Part shown: positions 31,301 to 42,597 of the stretch, in pieces
Position numbering within the stretch: the first letter of the stretch is position 1
Layout of the letters: every line of letters starts with the position of its first letter
From: Shinisaurus crocodilurus
Taxonomy: Eukaryota > Chordata > Lepidosauria > Squamata > Shinisauridae
Direction of reading: 5' to 3'
DNA: 64,000 nt
NCBI GenBank assembly: GCA_021292165.1
Contig: JAHFWL010001197.1
Span: forward strand, 29,184 to 93,183
The notes under the pieces: model-generated
Told to the model about the DNA's origin: nothing
The model's database searches: none
Seen by the model: the letters and a program-made list of their open reading frames with translations, nothing else
Position numbers and translations under genes: made by a program

Positions 31301-31340
31301 GTGGGGGGAGGGAGGGAGGGAGGGAGGGAGGGAGGGAGGG
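31301..31340. repeat. (GGGA)n microsatellite
   Basis: About nine GGGA units; a G-quadruplex is possible on the plus strand. Confidence 0.95.
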
Positions 31341-31411
31341 ACTGTAGGGTGGGAAGTATTTTTTCTTCATTGTTCGATGCCGCATGATTCCGCGGCAGGC
31401 TCCATCTAAGA

Positions 31412-32167
31412 CAGGGGTGCAGAAGATCAGACCTGAGAGCCAAATTCAACCTAGCTGGGATCCGAATCTGGCCCTCTGGGCTTCCCCAGAAGGCCACACT
31501 CTCTTCCTCTGGCAACCCTTTCCCGCAACCACTGGTTGTTTGGTGGTTTCCCGGCATTTGCAGGGTGTTTCCCCCCCCCCTTCCATTTTGAAAAGTTGAT
31601 ATGCCTCTCCTAAGGCTCAGTTACTGGGAGAAGAGCTTTATCTCAAAGAACGCCTTCAGCAACATCAAGTAGGCCGCTTAACAAGGTCTGCCATGGACGG
31701 CCTTCTCCTTATCCCATCAGCCAGAGCAGCCAGGCTGGTGGGGACTAGGAAGAGGGCCTTCTCTGTGGCGGACCCCAAGTTATGGAACTCCCTCCCTAGT
31801 GACCTTCGCCAAGCCCCCTCCGTGATGAGCTTCCGCCGCGCATTAAAAACGTGGTATTTCAGGCGGGAATATGGGGTGGGTTAGGATTTTTTAAAAAAAA
31901 TTCTATACTGTTTTAATTGTGTTATGTTTGTTTTATTATTGTATTGTTGGATTGCACATCACCCAGGGTGGCCGGCCAAATGGGTGATTCACAAATGTAA
32001 TAAATAAATAAATAAATAAATAAAATAAGGTGAAATATGTAGGTATTTTGGACACTTTGCTCCCGCCCACTTTACCTTTGGCCCCACCCACCACTGGGAT
32101 GTGGCCCCCCGAGTGCTTCTCTGAAATGGAATTCAGCCCTTGGACTGCAAGAGGTCCAACACCCCTG
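31412..32167. mobile_element. hAT element split by L2
   Basis: CAGGGGTGCAGAAGATC to AGGTCCAACACCCCTG with a perfect 8-bp duplication ATCTAAGA (31404-31411, 32168-32175). About 360 bp once the L2 insert is removed. The ends are typical of Charlie-like hAT families. No transposase frame. Confidence 0.93.
31636..32028 (+). mobile_element. L2 LINE 3' end, nested in the hAT
   Basis: An open frame 31693-31884 encodes the L2 ORF2 C-terminus (RAARLVGTRKRAFSVADPKLWNSLPSDLRQAP, then RALKTWYFRREYGVG). The 3' UTR ends GGCCGGCCAAATGGGTGATT and (AAAT)n. 5'-truncated. Confidence 0.93.
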
Positions 32168-32175
32168 ATCTAAGA

Positions 32176-32938
32176 AGAGACCCGCCCTCCTCTTCGGGCT
32201 ATAGAAATCCTAAGTACCAAATCTTACACCAAAAATGAAAACTGACCCTTGTTCTTTCCCTCATGCCAAACTGGGCTGCATGGCAGCTGAGCTAAATGAG
32301 GGATGCTTTTTGTGAACAGTTTTGGCAATGTCAGAAAGCACCCCCTCTTTTGGGTGATTTCCCAGCTCTTGCACTGAACAGCCACCAAAAGGGCAAGAAT
32401 GTCTGGAGCTGCCTTATCCCAGGTCAGATTATGGTCGGTTCATATCTGAATGCAAACTCGCCTAACTTCACACTTTCGAACCAACACACAAACAAGAACT
32501 TTACCTACCCTTCTCAATTTGTGCGTCCCTGAATTTCACAGTGTCAGAAGAATGCTTCAAAAAATGTGCATATTAGCAAAAACAAACAAACAAACAAAAA
32601 CATTAAAAATGCATTCTATTAGGAAAATCGCAAGCAAAAAGGAAAGAAAAATAATTAGCCAGTCTTGTGTGCAATAGTTCATGGATTAGGAGAAATGCAC
32701 ACAAGAATGCATATGCATTTTCATAAGGACTTAAAAGGAAAATCTCAAAATTTTGGATGAACTGAATTTAAGATTGGAAAAATGAGAAAGGGACTGAAAC
32801 CATTAGATTTGTCCATAACTACATCTGATTGGCAGCAGCAGATCCATGGGATCTGCAGCAGCAGAGGTCTTTCCCACCTTCTGCATTCAAAGCAGGTCCT
32901 CTAGCACTGAGTGATGGTCCCTTACAGGTAGGGATGTG
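32176..32938. other. Unassigned; possible eroded J element
   Basis: About 32425-32820 contains AAATGTGCATATT and AAGATTGGAAAAATGAGAAAG, echoing J1. The ends cannot be fixed. No gene. Confidence 0.35.
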
Positions 32939-33305
32939 TGAGAAATACTTTTCAGTTCATTTTTTAATCAGGATTTTACCTAGTTCACACCTTCCAGACC
33001 GAACACAGACTTGGACGCAATCTGCAGTCAAAGTTGAGCTTGCAATGTGATTCACAGACCAAAAAAATAAAATAAAATAAAAAATGCATTAGATGGCATG
33101 CATCCATTTCAAAAATGCATCCATTTCAAAATGAGTACATTTCAAAACTGCATGCAATTGATGCATACATTTGGAAAATATGCATGGAACCATGCACGGA
33201 TTTTCATGGGGGGCAGAAGCTTGCAATCCAATATGAACTCAAGTCAAAATGACCTTTGCGATGGAACTTCAGTGAGCTTGAGCTTTGCTGATTCTTACAG
33301 CCCTA
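32939..33305. mobile_element. TAGGGATG-family element I1
   Basis: TAGGGATGTGTGAGAAATAC to TTCTTACAGCCCTA. Flanks CTTACAGG/CTTCCAGC match 6 of 8. The centre has CATTTCAAAAATGCATCC repeats. A related start is at 63488. Confidence 0.72.
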
Positions 33306-34300
33306 CTTCCAGCCAGGACTCCTCTGGGATCACAGCTTTAAAACCCAGAATGTTCACAGGTGAGCACTGAGCACAAACCAAATATTTGAGGGGGGGCAGA
33401 GGCCTGTGTACATCACTGGATTGTGTTACTAATGCAGCCACAGCCAGACATCCTTGGGAAAAGCAAGTAGCACCATTACAAGCGAAGGACACGGCCAATT
33501 CTTTCCTGAACTAGAATATGGCTTTTATCCGCTATGTATTATAGCCCGCAAGCACAAGAGTGCACGTTCCATGTTAATTACTTTCTGACCTCCTGCAGGT
33601 AAGTGCATAACAATTTGTGGGGAATTGCTGCAAGAGCTCAATGAATCCTGCCAACCATTCTTCTTTGCGGAAACAGTAATCTGAATTTTTTAAAACTAAT
33701 CATTAGCCCTCCGTCTTATCAGAGGTCCTTGAAAAGGAGCTGATCATCCCATTGCACGGGCAATGTTTGTGTTTGCTTTAATTTCCACCACTGTCATCAC
33801 TTATGATGTCAACCTCGTTTGAAAGGTTTCTAAGAAGTGTTTAAAATTGCCATTTTCTGTGGGTAAACAGTTTGTTGTGAATTGAAAGGGTCAGGGATAT
33901 TCAACTGTTCTCGGCTCTTCAGCTGCAGGTGAATTATAAAGTTGCTAATTTTGTTTTCAAAAAGGTGGCATCTGAGCATGGGCAAAGTTCCCTTCCCTTG
34001 AGTAAAAATGGTCCTTAAAAAGCATAAACAATGCCTCTGAGCATGAGCAGAGTACATTTCCATTATGAAGAAAATGGTGCTCCCTTAACTGCTCAGAATC
34101 AAAGAAGGGCAAAGACAGATACTGGGGAGAAGTACTATAGACCCTCCCCATAAAGGGAGTGGGAGGAGACCAAGAGGGAGGGCTGAACGTTAGTGGCTCA
34201 TAAGGGAACCTATCAGCTATCGCTAAGTTCCAGAATTCTCTTACCCACTGCAGATCCATTGCCAAGAGATGGAAGTGAGCCTATGGGGAGCTGCTCTGTT
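33306..34300. other. Unique-looking sequence; candidate conserved non-coding DNA
   Basis: No transposon recognised. About 33530-33960 has unbroken, balanced composition (GTCTTATCAGAGGTCC, TCATCACTTATGATGTC). It could be conserved, but that is not shown. Confidence 0.3.
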
Positions 34301-34681
34301 TAGACATGTGCGGATAATAAAGAAATGCACTCCAAGTATATGAAAAGTGCTTTTCTGTCAAGGAACCACAGGAGTCCAGCAACAGCCGGGGCAGCTACTT
34401 GTCTGGGTGGGCGCATACCACTTGCCCCCTGCTGACACTGCCTGTTGGAACAAGGTAGATCATGGTCTACTGAGAGATCACTGGCCGATGTACAGAACTG
34501 CATTATATTAGGGGAAATTGCTAGCAAAGAAAATGCATATTTGAGGAGAAATTCACACATAAATGCAAACTTATTTTAAAAAAGAAATTTGCAAACTGTT
34601 GAGGAAATGGGATGGGGGGGAAATTAAGGTTGGAAAAATGAGAATGAGCACAATGGAAATTGCCAGACACATCCATCCCTA
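34301..34681. mobile_element. TAGGGATG-family element J1
   Basis: TAGACATGTGCGG to CACATCCATCCCTA. The right end AAGGTTGGAAAAATGAGAATG is shared with 58790-58849. TSD is weak (GCTCTGTT/GCCCAGAC, 4 of 8). Confidence 0.6.
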
Positions 34682-34747
34682 GCCCAGACACAGGTTCCCC
34701 ACCTCAGTGAGAACTAATCCTGAAGGAGCCCATTTCATGACATACAA

Positions 34748-35210
34748 CAGCGATGGGGAACTTCCACTTGCCAGGTGGCGGCCTGCTGTCCGGGGGTTCC
34801 CCACCTGCCAGGGGAGCTTCTTTTGCTGTTATCTTCAATCACTGACCAGAGATAATAGGGTATTTAGAGGCAATTAACCTTTAAACCCCCTGCAAAGAAT
34901 CGATCCATTGGCAAGATTTTGAGCTGTGCTTTTCCCAGGCTTGAGAGCTACTGTTTGGAACGGAGGTGTGCATTTTTCAGGCAGGAGGCTTGCTTACCTG
35001 TGAGGAGACATGCAAAGGCTTGATATTTTGGGGTGCTATTTAAAAGTGCTGCCGAGTGATTCAGTCCCACTTACCTCTGAGACGGCTTTAAATGGTAATA
35101 ATCACATTTGGCCCTTTAATTTCAGTCCCACCCACAGATGGAATGTGGCCCCCCAAGACCTTTCCCATTTGGCAATTTGGCCCTCGGGCTGAAGAAGTTT
35201 CCCCACAGCA
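34748..35210. mobile_element. Non-autonomous hAT element
   Basis: CAGCGATGGGGAACTTCC to GAAGAAGTTTCCCCACAGCA. Flanks ACATACAA/ACATCCAG match 6 of 8. Contains CCCACCCACAGATGGAATGTGGCC, common to other hAT MITEs (also at 32090). Confidence 0.72.
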
Positions 35211-35407
35211 ACATCCAGGATTGTCATCCAAGCCCACACAGAAGCACCTCCAGCATTCTGGGCCAGAAGGCACCGAGACCGTGCAGGTTTAAAAATGAGA
35301 ACATGATTGATTTCTCTAGAAAACATCCAGCTCTTATGGTTTATTCATTCTTCCATTTGGGTTAATTTTAAAAAATATCCTCAAATAAGAGTGACCTGAC
35401 AACACCC

Positions 35408-35538
35408 TGTGGCCAACTTGTGGCCCATTTGATGTTGTTGGACTACAACTTCCATCAGATCTAGCCAGACTAGGCATTGTTCAGGGATTATGGGCATTGG
35501 AGTCCAACATCTGCAGGGCCATAAGTTGCCCACCCCTG
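35408..35538. mobile_element. Palindromic hAT MITE (type P-like)
   Basis: CTGTGGCCAACTTGTGGCCC to GGGCCATAAGTTGCCCACCCCTG with the TTGTTGGACTACAAC core. Confidence 0.75.
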
Positions 35539-36177
35539 TTTTAAAGCCTTCTTTTCTTCTTCACTGTCTTCTTTGTCTTTTTCTTCTTTTTTTTGCACTG
35601 AAAAATGTTTCGCTTCCTTGTAATGCAAATGATCTTGTTTCAGGCAGCTGACATGCTGAATTGTTGGACATGCTCGGCAGTCGATGGGAAGGCAGGGAAA
35701 AATTGAGCGGCTTGCCTGCATATTTGATTGAAACCACTTAAAGCTCCAAAATAATAATAAAAAGAATTAAAAAATCCATGAGGAAATGTTTGCCTGTTAT
35801 CTTTCCCCTGTCGCACTGACAGCCCACCCCCAAGTATCAGGATTTCACTGCCACCATGGGATTAATGGACTCCAAAAGTGCATCTTTGTGTTTCAGCATC
35901 TAAACACCTCCCATTTACAGTACATTGATTTTTTTGTTTTACTCCCCTCATGCTTCCCCCCCCCCCCCGTTCTTTCCTCCTGATGCATTTGCAGAATCTG
36001 AGATATTGACTGGAAATAAGAGGGATAAAGAGAGAGGTTGCAAAGAAGTCTTGCATCTCTTTCTTGGAGGACCTAGTACTGACAACACTCCCAGATCCAA
36101 ATAGCTAAACACTTCTATTGTGGATGTTCGGGATGCTTGAGGAATCCAGTCTTTCTAGGTTCCTATATAACACAGGA
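35539..36177. other. No gene or recognised repeat
   Basis: A pyrimidine-rich tract at 35549-35595 and a C-run at 35950-35968. Otherwise unassigned. Confidence 0.45.
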
Positions 36178-36296
36178 TGGGGATCATGCAGCCTTCGAGA
36201 TGTTGTTGGACTGCAAGTCCCATCACCTTTCACAATTGGCTATGCTGGCTAGGGCTGATGGGAGTTGCAGCCCTCCAACATCCAGAGGACCATACA
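36178..36296. mobile_element. Palindromic MITE (type P)
   Basis: GAGATGTTGTTGGACTGCAAGTCCC and GGGAGTTGCAGCCCTCCAACATCCAGAGG mirror each other; a (CA)n follows. Confidence 0.75.
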
Positions 36297-36297
36297 C

Positions 36298-36340
<43 letters not shown>
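36297..36340. repeat. (CA)n microsatellite
   Basis: About 21 CA units. Confidence 0.97.
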
Positions 36341-36341
<1 letters not shown>

Positions 36342-36609
36342 GCGATACAAAATAACCTGACCTGAACCTATCAGATTGGTTGATGGGACTGGAACCAAAT
36401 TTTCATGGGATTTCACATTTCATCAAATGTTGTTGTGATGCGGTTTTCAGAAGATGGACAGAGAAATCCTATAGAGGAGGGACAGGAAAGAACCAGGGTG
36501 GGAAAAGAATGGTATGTATGACTTCTTCTTTTTTTCCTTTTTATGTGGCCATTTCCATCTCTTTCTTTCTTTCACCTCCCATTGGTTCCGATGGGAGGGA
36601 AATGAACTC

Positions 36610-36745
36610 TGCCAAACAGGGATATCAGAAAAAGCCAAAATGGATTCAAATGACTTCAGTTTTCGAGGAACCCAACCTGCGGATTCTGTAGTGGACCTGC
36701 ATCTTATAAGTCATGCAGACTTCTGGACGGGTTTTTTTGTTTTGT
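36610..36745 (+). mobile_element. Weak B-subfamily fragment
   Basis: AAATGGATTCAAATGACTTCAG, then CCTGCGGATTCTGTAGTGGACC resembles the B left arm. No termini. Confidence 0.4.
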
Positions 36746-36786
36746 TTTGTTTTTCACTTTTAAGAATTGTACGCAAATGTCATCAT

Positions 36787-37150
36787 TAGGAATGGGCAAC
36801 CCACCCAGCACTCAACGCGCAGCGTGCAAGCCGAGCACTCCTCCTGCGCAAGCCGAGCCAAGCGCGAGCGCCAGCTGAGGCGCTCACCGGACGTCCGGTT
36901 CCCCGGGTCTACATTGTTTACATAGAAAGTGGCCTAATTTGTGCAAATTACAGCCTGATTGCACAAATTAGGCCGCTTTCTATGTAAACAACATAGAGCC
37001 GGAACCCGGAAGTCACTTTCCCTGGCTCGGCTCGCGAGAACGCAAATCAAGCCAGGGAAGCAGGTAGGGTGAGCGGAGCTCGGGGGTCAAGCCCGGCGAG
37101 TTCGCCAGACTTCCACCACCACCACCCCAATCGAACTCTGCACGTATCCC
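36787..37150. mobile_element. TAGGGATG-family foldback element D3
   Basis: TAGGAATGGGCAACCC to GCACGTATCCCG. A near-perfect hairpin of TGTTTACATAGAAAGTGGCCTAATTTGTGC with its complement spans 36914-36992. It is GC-rich outside (GGACGTCCGG, CCCGGAAGTC). It abuts D4. Confidence 0.78.
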
Positions 37151-37151
37151 G

Positions 37152-37545
37152 TAGGGATGTGCGTGGAGCTCAAATGAGGGGTGGAAGTCCGGCGAATTCG
37201 CCAGGCTCAACCCCCCAAGCTCCGCTTGCCCTACCTGCTTCCCCGGCTCGACTCATGTTATCGAGCTGGGGTAGTGACTTCCAGGTTTCCAGCGCTACTT
37301 TTTTAAAATGTAGAAATGGCATAAGATATGTTAAAAATGGCCGCAATTTGTGCAAGTTACACAAATCGCAGCCATTTTTAACGTATGTTACACTATTTTC
37401 TATGTAAAAAACAGCACTGGGAACCCAGAAGTCCAGCAAGTGCCTCGGCTGGCGCTCGCTTTTGGCCTAGCTTGGCAGGCGTGGTGGTGGAGCTCACCGA
37501 GCGCCCAGCGAGTCGGGTCGTGGGTAGAGCACCCACCCAGGCTCT
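37152..37545. mobile_element. TAGGGATG-family foldback element D4
   Basis: Starts TAGGGATGTGCGTGG immediately after D3. Hairpin around GGCCGCAATTTGTGC (about 37300-37410). The right end near CACCCACCCAGG is approximate. The head-to-tail position suggests preferred insertion or an end-to-end event. Confidence 0.7.
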
Positions 37546-37561
37546 CATGCCTCAGCTCACC

Positions 37562-37850
37562 AGAAACAATCAACCAGATGGGATGCTCAAAGTCATTGTT
37601 AGAGTGCCCAAAGATGCTTTTACCCAGGGCTTATTTATGACGAAGGGTCTACTCAGGAGCAAGGGTCTGCTTATGAGGAAGAAGACCCAGCTGTAGCCAC
37701 TGATGAAGCAGACCCAGATGCAACTGATGAATCAGGACAGCAAGTATATAATCTTTCCCCACACCTTTGCTGGGTTAACAGCTCTCATTGTGCTCTCTGC
37801 TCTAGCTGTGTACTAAAGTCAAGACTTTTCCTCAGCATCATGGAGGAGGG
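37562..37850. other. Unassigned segment with an acidic open frame
   Basis: A stretch translating to EEEDPAVATDEADPDATDESGQ-like acidic sequence at about 37670-37740 has no family match I can name. No splice or start evidence. Confidence 0.3.
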
Positions 37851-38017
37851 TTTCATAGATCATAGAGTTGGAAGGAGCCTACAAGGCTATTGAGTCCAAC
37901 CCCCTGCTCAATGCGGGAAACTAGAGGAGGGGTCTCCCATCCAAGTAATAACCAGGCCTGACCCTGCTTAGCTTTCCACACTCAGACAAGCTGAGCCAGC
38001 GTGAGCCACAGGCCTGT
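37851..38017 (-). mobile_element. 5S-rRNA-derived SINE
   Basis: TTTCATAGATCATAGAGTTGG to CAGCGTGAGCCACAGGCCTG; full-length and very like 4394 and 8928 (reversed). Confidence 0.92.
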
Positions 38018-39514
38018 ATTGTGAAGGTGGGTCTCTGTTTCTGAGGGTGGATGTCTCTCTCTGTCCTCAGAGGGGGAAGGTCCAAACAGTCTCTCCCAGG
38101 GACCTTATGACTGCAGCTGAAGCCCACCAGAATATTAATTTAAAGACTGTACTGAGAGAAACAATCCTCAGTTCAAAAACCTGTATCAAAAAGTGTTTTT
38201 AAAATGCATGCTTGGAGAGAGAGAGAATACATTAAAAGATATGTTTTTAAATCAATATTTAAATGCACCTTTTCATGCAAATGTTTCTTTTTGTTTTGCT
38301 TTTCAAAACACAGTTTGTACATTAATGCAGGGATGGGCTGACAGAGCGAAGAAATGCAAAAGTGACATGGACCGGAAATAGACTGATTCGTCTATCCCGA
38401 GAGTCTGGCCTGATGAATGCTAACGATACAAGTAAAGAAACAGAACATCGGTTCCTAATGTATCTTACAGATCCACATGAAAAATAGTCTGACTGAGTTT
38501 ATGCTCCGGAAGAATTTTGTTCCATGCAGTGAATTTCTCCATTTTCTGTTGTTTGATCATGAAAAATATGTTACCTTGTATGTCTCCCAATCTGTGCTTG
38601 TGGCCAGGAAATTGAGAGCTGCATTTCTCGCTCAATTCTGAATGTCCCTTCTGTTTTTGTTATGGCTTACGGCTAAGGAATATAATCATGACTAGTAGCA
38701 TGTGTTCAAAATACTTCTCCTGATTACAAAAGGGGTAGAGTTTCATAGAAAAGGTGCCCAGCTCTTAATCGGAATTAGCATTACGAGCGATGAAAATTCA
38801 TTTGTGACCATACCTGGAATAATGAGACATGACATTGGGTTAACTAACATAACAGGAGCTTCAACTATCATAACACTCTGCAGGATATTAGTAATGCAGT
38901 AGATATTCCTGCTTAAAATTAAGGTGAGCCATTCCTGGTCATGTGTTGGAGGTAGTGTAATTACTGTTCAGGTGCTGAAGGAGCCCTTTCTAATTCATTC
39001 CCCCTAAGCACCACAGTTCTAGGTGAGTGAGGAAGGTGGGCCCCAAAGGGGTTTTGTCCCCTATCTGCTGCTAAGGATGGGCAAATCTGCAGATTCCAGT
39101 TTCTCTCAGGTTTTCAACGCAAGCTTTTTTTTGGGGGGGGGGAATCAAAAACCAAGTTTGCTTGACAATCTATTTGTAGTTTTGCACTCATTTCTCCTAA
39201 TGCATGTATTTTTTTATTTTTATTTTTTGCAAGCAATTCTCCTCCTATAATGCTTTTTTTTTTTAACATTATGTTCTCTACTAGACACATTTTTGCTCAC
39301 ATGTTTTGACTGGAGAATTCCAGTGACTCTTTTATTTTATTTTTTATTTTTTTATTTTTTTGGAGATGTGTGGATTTTTGAAGGATAATTGAGTTTGGGT
39401 TCGTGTATGTGCATTGGTTCAAAAGTGCAAAGTTAGTAGCAGGCAAAGCGCTCCCATGGACCCTTAGACAGCATCTGGGGGGGGGGGCATAGGATTCTTT
39501 GAATTCCCTGCTCT
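38018..39514. other. Mostly unassigned; weak element at 39072-39430
   Basis: CTAAGGATGGGCAAATCTGC at 39072 and T-runs look like the start of another TAGGGATG-type element, but the right end is not identified. No gene. Confidence 0.4.
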
Positions 39515-40150
39515 GAAGATGGAAAAGAGCTCTGATCTCGGAGCTAGGGATCCATGCTTGGATCTCCATCTCCCCCCTCCCCGCTCCTCTCAGCCAGAGT
39601 GGAAAGAACCGTGCCAGCTGCTTCTCTGAGGTCATTCCAGCAGGCTGAGAGGAGGGAGATGAGAGGGAGCACAGGGCCATTCCACCAGCCCTGCCAGGAG
39701 TATTCATTAATATGCCCCCTTCTTCCCTCCCCTTTCCTTTTTCCTTGTGTGTCGTGTCTTTTTAGATTGTAAGCCTGCGGGCAGGGACTGTCTTCGTCTT
39801 GTTAATTGCTGTAAAACCGCCCAGAGAGCTTCGGCTATTGGGCGGTATAAAAATGAAATAAATAAATAAGAGTGACCTCGGAGAAGAGGTAAAGGGGGCA
39901 TTCTGTGGGGCGGGGTGGGGAAGAGACCGGGACTGCCAGGATATGACATATCCTGGCAGCACTCCAGCCTCCTTCCCTTCCCGTCCAAAGTGCCACAGCT
40001 AGACAGCTGCAGTTGGCCGACTAGCCGACTTGCAGGGCGGGAGGAGCATGGAAGCGAAGATCACCTCCTTGCTCCCCCCGCCCAGCCTAGGATGCCCATC
40101 ATCCTCTGAGTTCAGGGGCTTACAGGCATGCCCATTGGAGTGTACCCTTA
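39515..40150 (-). mobile_element. Type M foldback element (split)
   Basis: AAAGAGCTCTGATCTCGGAG, AAGAACCGTGCCAGCTGCTTC, then after an insert AGTGACCTCGGAGAAGAGG to CCATTGGAGTGTACCCTTA. It is homologous to 30690. A BovB-tailed element is inserted at 39637-39868. Confidence 0.7.
39637..39868 (+). mobile_element. SINE/LINE with BovB-type tail, nested in M
   Basis: GCTGAGAGGAGGGAGATGAGAGGG, then TTTTTAGATTGTAAGCCTGCGGG and CCGCCCAGAGAGCTTCGGC, ending GGCGGTATAAAAATGAAATAAATAAATAA. The tail matches those of squamate SINEs mobilised by BovB. The same unit is at 63120-63467. Confidence 0.75.
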
Positions 40151-41877
40151 ACAAATTTCTCCCCCTGTTCCAACCTCTTGGTTGCCGCCACAGCTCTGAG
40201 TGTCAAACGCTCTCTTATGTCCTAATCTGTGTCTCTTTCATTTCCCTTCAGAGAGACCTACTGTTGTGACTAAAGATGTACACAATTTCACCCGAACCCC
40301 GATTTGGTGCTTTGGAAAATGCCCCCAATTCTGCTCGAACTGATTCAGAGGCTGAGTTGAGATCTGGAAATCCAAGGTTTTGTTCCTCCCATTGGCTATC
40401 ATGGGGAACATTAAAATGTGTATTACTTCCCCCCCCCCCGCCTGTTACAATCACCTAAAATTTGCAGAAGTAATCCCCTTTGGAGAGGATTTCCCCTGCC
40501 AAATTTCAGAATATTGTCATTTTTGTAAAATGCACTTTAAGTTGTTGGTTTGTGGGGTTTTTTTTGTTTTTTTTTTTTAATTAAATGCACATTTTGCAAA
40601 TGCATGTTTGGGTATTTGCTAACCTTTTTGGAAAACGTACGCTCCTGTTTGCATTCAGGATTATGAATGAGGTACTTTCAGGTGGTTTGCAAACTGAAAT
40701 AAAATCATCATACACCTTTAAAAGGATGCCAATTAAAAAAAAAAAAATCTTTGCAGAATTGGATGAAATTTGCAAGGATAATGGCCCATTCTAACAGTAT
40801 CAAGCCTGCTGTGTCATAGTTACATAGGAGCAGAGAATTTTGTTCAGAGCAGCCTTGACATTTTGAGGGTATCCAAAAAGGATGTGCTTATCCCCCTATA
40901 TTCCCTGTGGACCTTTCTTCTGAAGAGGACAGATAGCCGAAAGGGAGCCCTATGTAAAAAAATAATAATAATGCAACGTTTCTGAACAATAGTTTTATTT
41001 ATTTGTTCCATTCCCATACCACCCAATAGGCAAAGATCTATTGCAGTACTTTATGTGGAAGTGGAGCCCTCAAATTTAGGGTGGGTGATTTAATTCTTCT
41101 CCCAACCATGTTTGGTTTTTTTTTTCCTTAATGAAAATTGTGCACACTGAAGAGGTGTCCCCTGGCAAGAAGCCTGCAGAGTTTTGGAAGGATAGGTGCA
41201 GGGGCTATGGGGCTATAATTACTAGAAACTGGTTGAAGGCCTTTTTCATAGCTATCTTGGGTTCCCGTCCTTGCCCTTCCACAAAATATGGCAATTGGAG
41301 AAACCCTGGTAAAATGTTCTCTATGATTAGAAGGTGGACTTGTGATGTGGGGTCTTGAGTGAGTGACATCATTTAGAAAGCAAAAGAGACCATTTTGGAG
41401 ACACACTGTCTGCCTTCCTGAAGTCCAAATCCAAACTGAAGTCTCATGCAGGGTCCAGCTTTGGTTCTGATCACTTCAGAGGAAAGCCCACTTCACCTTG
41501 GGAAGCGCCAAAAATCAGCCTGAAAGGAGCCGATTTGGCTCAGGACAAATCTGATGCACACCCATCCAAGCTATGACCAGCTGACTTACATGAAATATTT
41601 AGACACACCTCAAACACTATCTGCCAGACCCCACCAGGTGGACCCATGTAGAGTTGGTGGAAAACTCTACAATCCCTTTTCAATCTGATCAACATTAAAA
41701 GAAGTCCAAGTCATTCCATAAGTGACCAGTTAATCCTAAGTGAGGGAGCAAGCATAAATAGCTGACCTTGGCTCCTTCCCCATCTTGCATTAGGATGGAG
41801 GGTGTGTCCACATGCTACTTCCCACACATGACTCTGGTCCAGCCTCCAAATCTCTCCACCCCAAACTAGCTCAGAGC
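40151..41877. other. Unassigned; weak element at 40265-40790
   Basis: CTAAAGATGTACACAATTTC at 40269 might start another eroded TAGGGATG-type element (T-runs, GCATATGCA-type words). C-run at 40430. No gene seen. Confidence 0.4.
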
Positions 41878-41950
41878 ACCCAGCTAACTCAGCCATTAGA
41901 GCAAGAGGCTCTTAAACTCAGGGTCATTGACTTAAGCCCCAAGTTGGGTG
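41878..41950 (+). pseudogene. tRNA-Lys(CTT)-like relic
   Basis: 73 nt that fold as a tRNA outline. The acceptor ACCCAGC pairs fully (one G-T) with GTTGGGT. D arm ACTCAGCCATTAGAGC, anticodon loop CTCTTAA (anticodon CTT) and the 3' text AAGCCCCAAGTTGGG follow vertebrate tRNA-Lys(CTT). The anticodon and T stems carry mismatches and box B (GACTTAAGCC) is degraded, so it is probably inactive: either a retro-tRNA or a SINE head without a body. Confidence 0.72.
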
Positions 41951-41979
41951 GTAATTTTAGGGGGGAGAGGGGACATAGC

Positions 41980-42404
41980 TAGGTATGTTGGAGGAATTTG
42001 CAACGGACTCAAATGAGTTTGAATTTCTAAGAATTGGGCCTGTAGATTCTGCAGCAGATCGGCTATTCCCAAGTCACGTGAATTCCATGGACGTGTGGAC
42101 CATTATTATCTTTTTAAATCTTTCCGCTAATTTTACACAAATTTAGTTGTAGAAAAATATGGGAAATAAAGAATGCCCATAAATGTGCATTTTCCCCATA
42201 GGCTAAATTGTGAAAATATGCATTTTGGGGGATTTTTGCATTTTCAGGAGTGCAGATTTGCACAAATGTGAATTTGCGTGAATATGCATGAACGCATTTG
42301 TGCAAAATCCAGTTCCGTTAATGGGCAGACAACAAAACGGAAGGTGCCTGACAATCCAGAAAACTTAGACTGAGCAGATTTTACAACATCTGTGTACATC
42401 TCTA
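41980..42404 (+). mobile_element. TAGGGATG-family element B3
   Basis: TAGGTATGTTGGAGGAATTTGC to GTGTACATCTCTA. B hallmarks: GATTCTGCAGCAGATCGGC, CATGGACGTGTGGACC and TTCAGGAGTGCAGATTTGC. Flanks GACATAGC/GCTGTAGC match 5 of 8. A tRNA-Ala SINE begins at its right edge. Confidence 0.75.
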
Positions 42405-42597
42405 GCTGTAGCTCATTGGTAGAGCACCTGATTTGCATGCAGAAGATCTCAGGTTCAATCCCTGGCTTCTCCAGCTTGGGCTGGAAAAAAAACCTGCCTG
42501 AAACTCTGGAGAGCCACTGCTAGTCAGTGTTGGCAATATTGGACTAGATGGACCCATGGTCTGACTCAGTATGAGGCAGCTCCCTATGTTCCTAACC
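42405..42597 (+). mobile_element. tRNA-Ala-derived SINE with CR1-like tail
   Basis: TAGCTCATTGGTAGAGCACC (box A), TTTGCATGCAGAAG (anticodon TGC) and GGTTCAATCCC (box B, 42452), then CCTGAAACTCTGGAGAGCC and a tail GGACTAGATGGACCC to CTATGTTCCTAA. Same family as 23392. Confidence 0.9.

Noticed and set aside
37562..37850. Acidic coding exon
   Set aside because: No splice sites or homologues that I can name; low-complexity residues.
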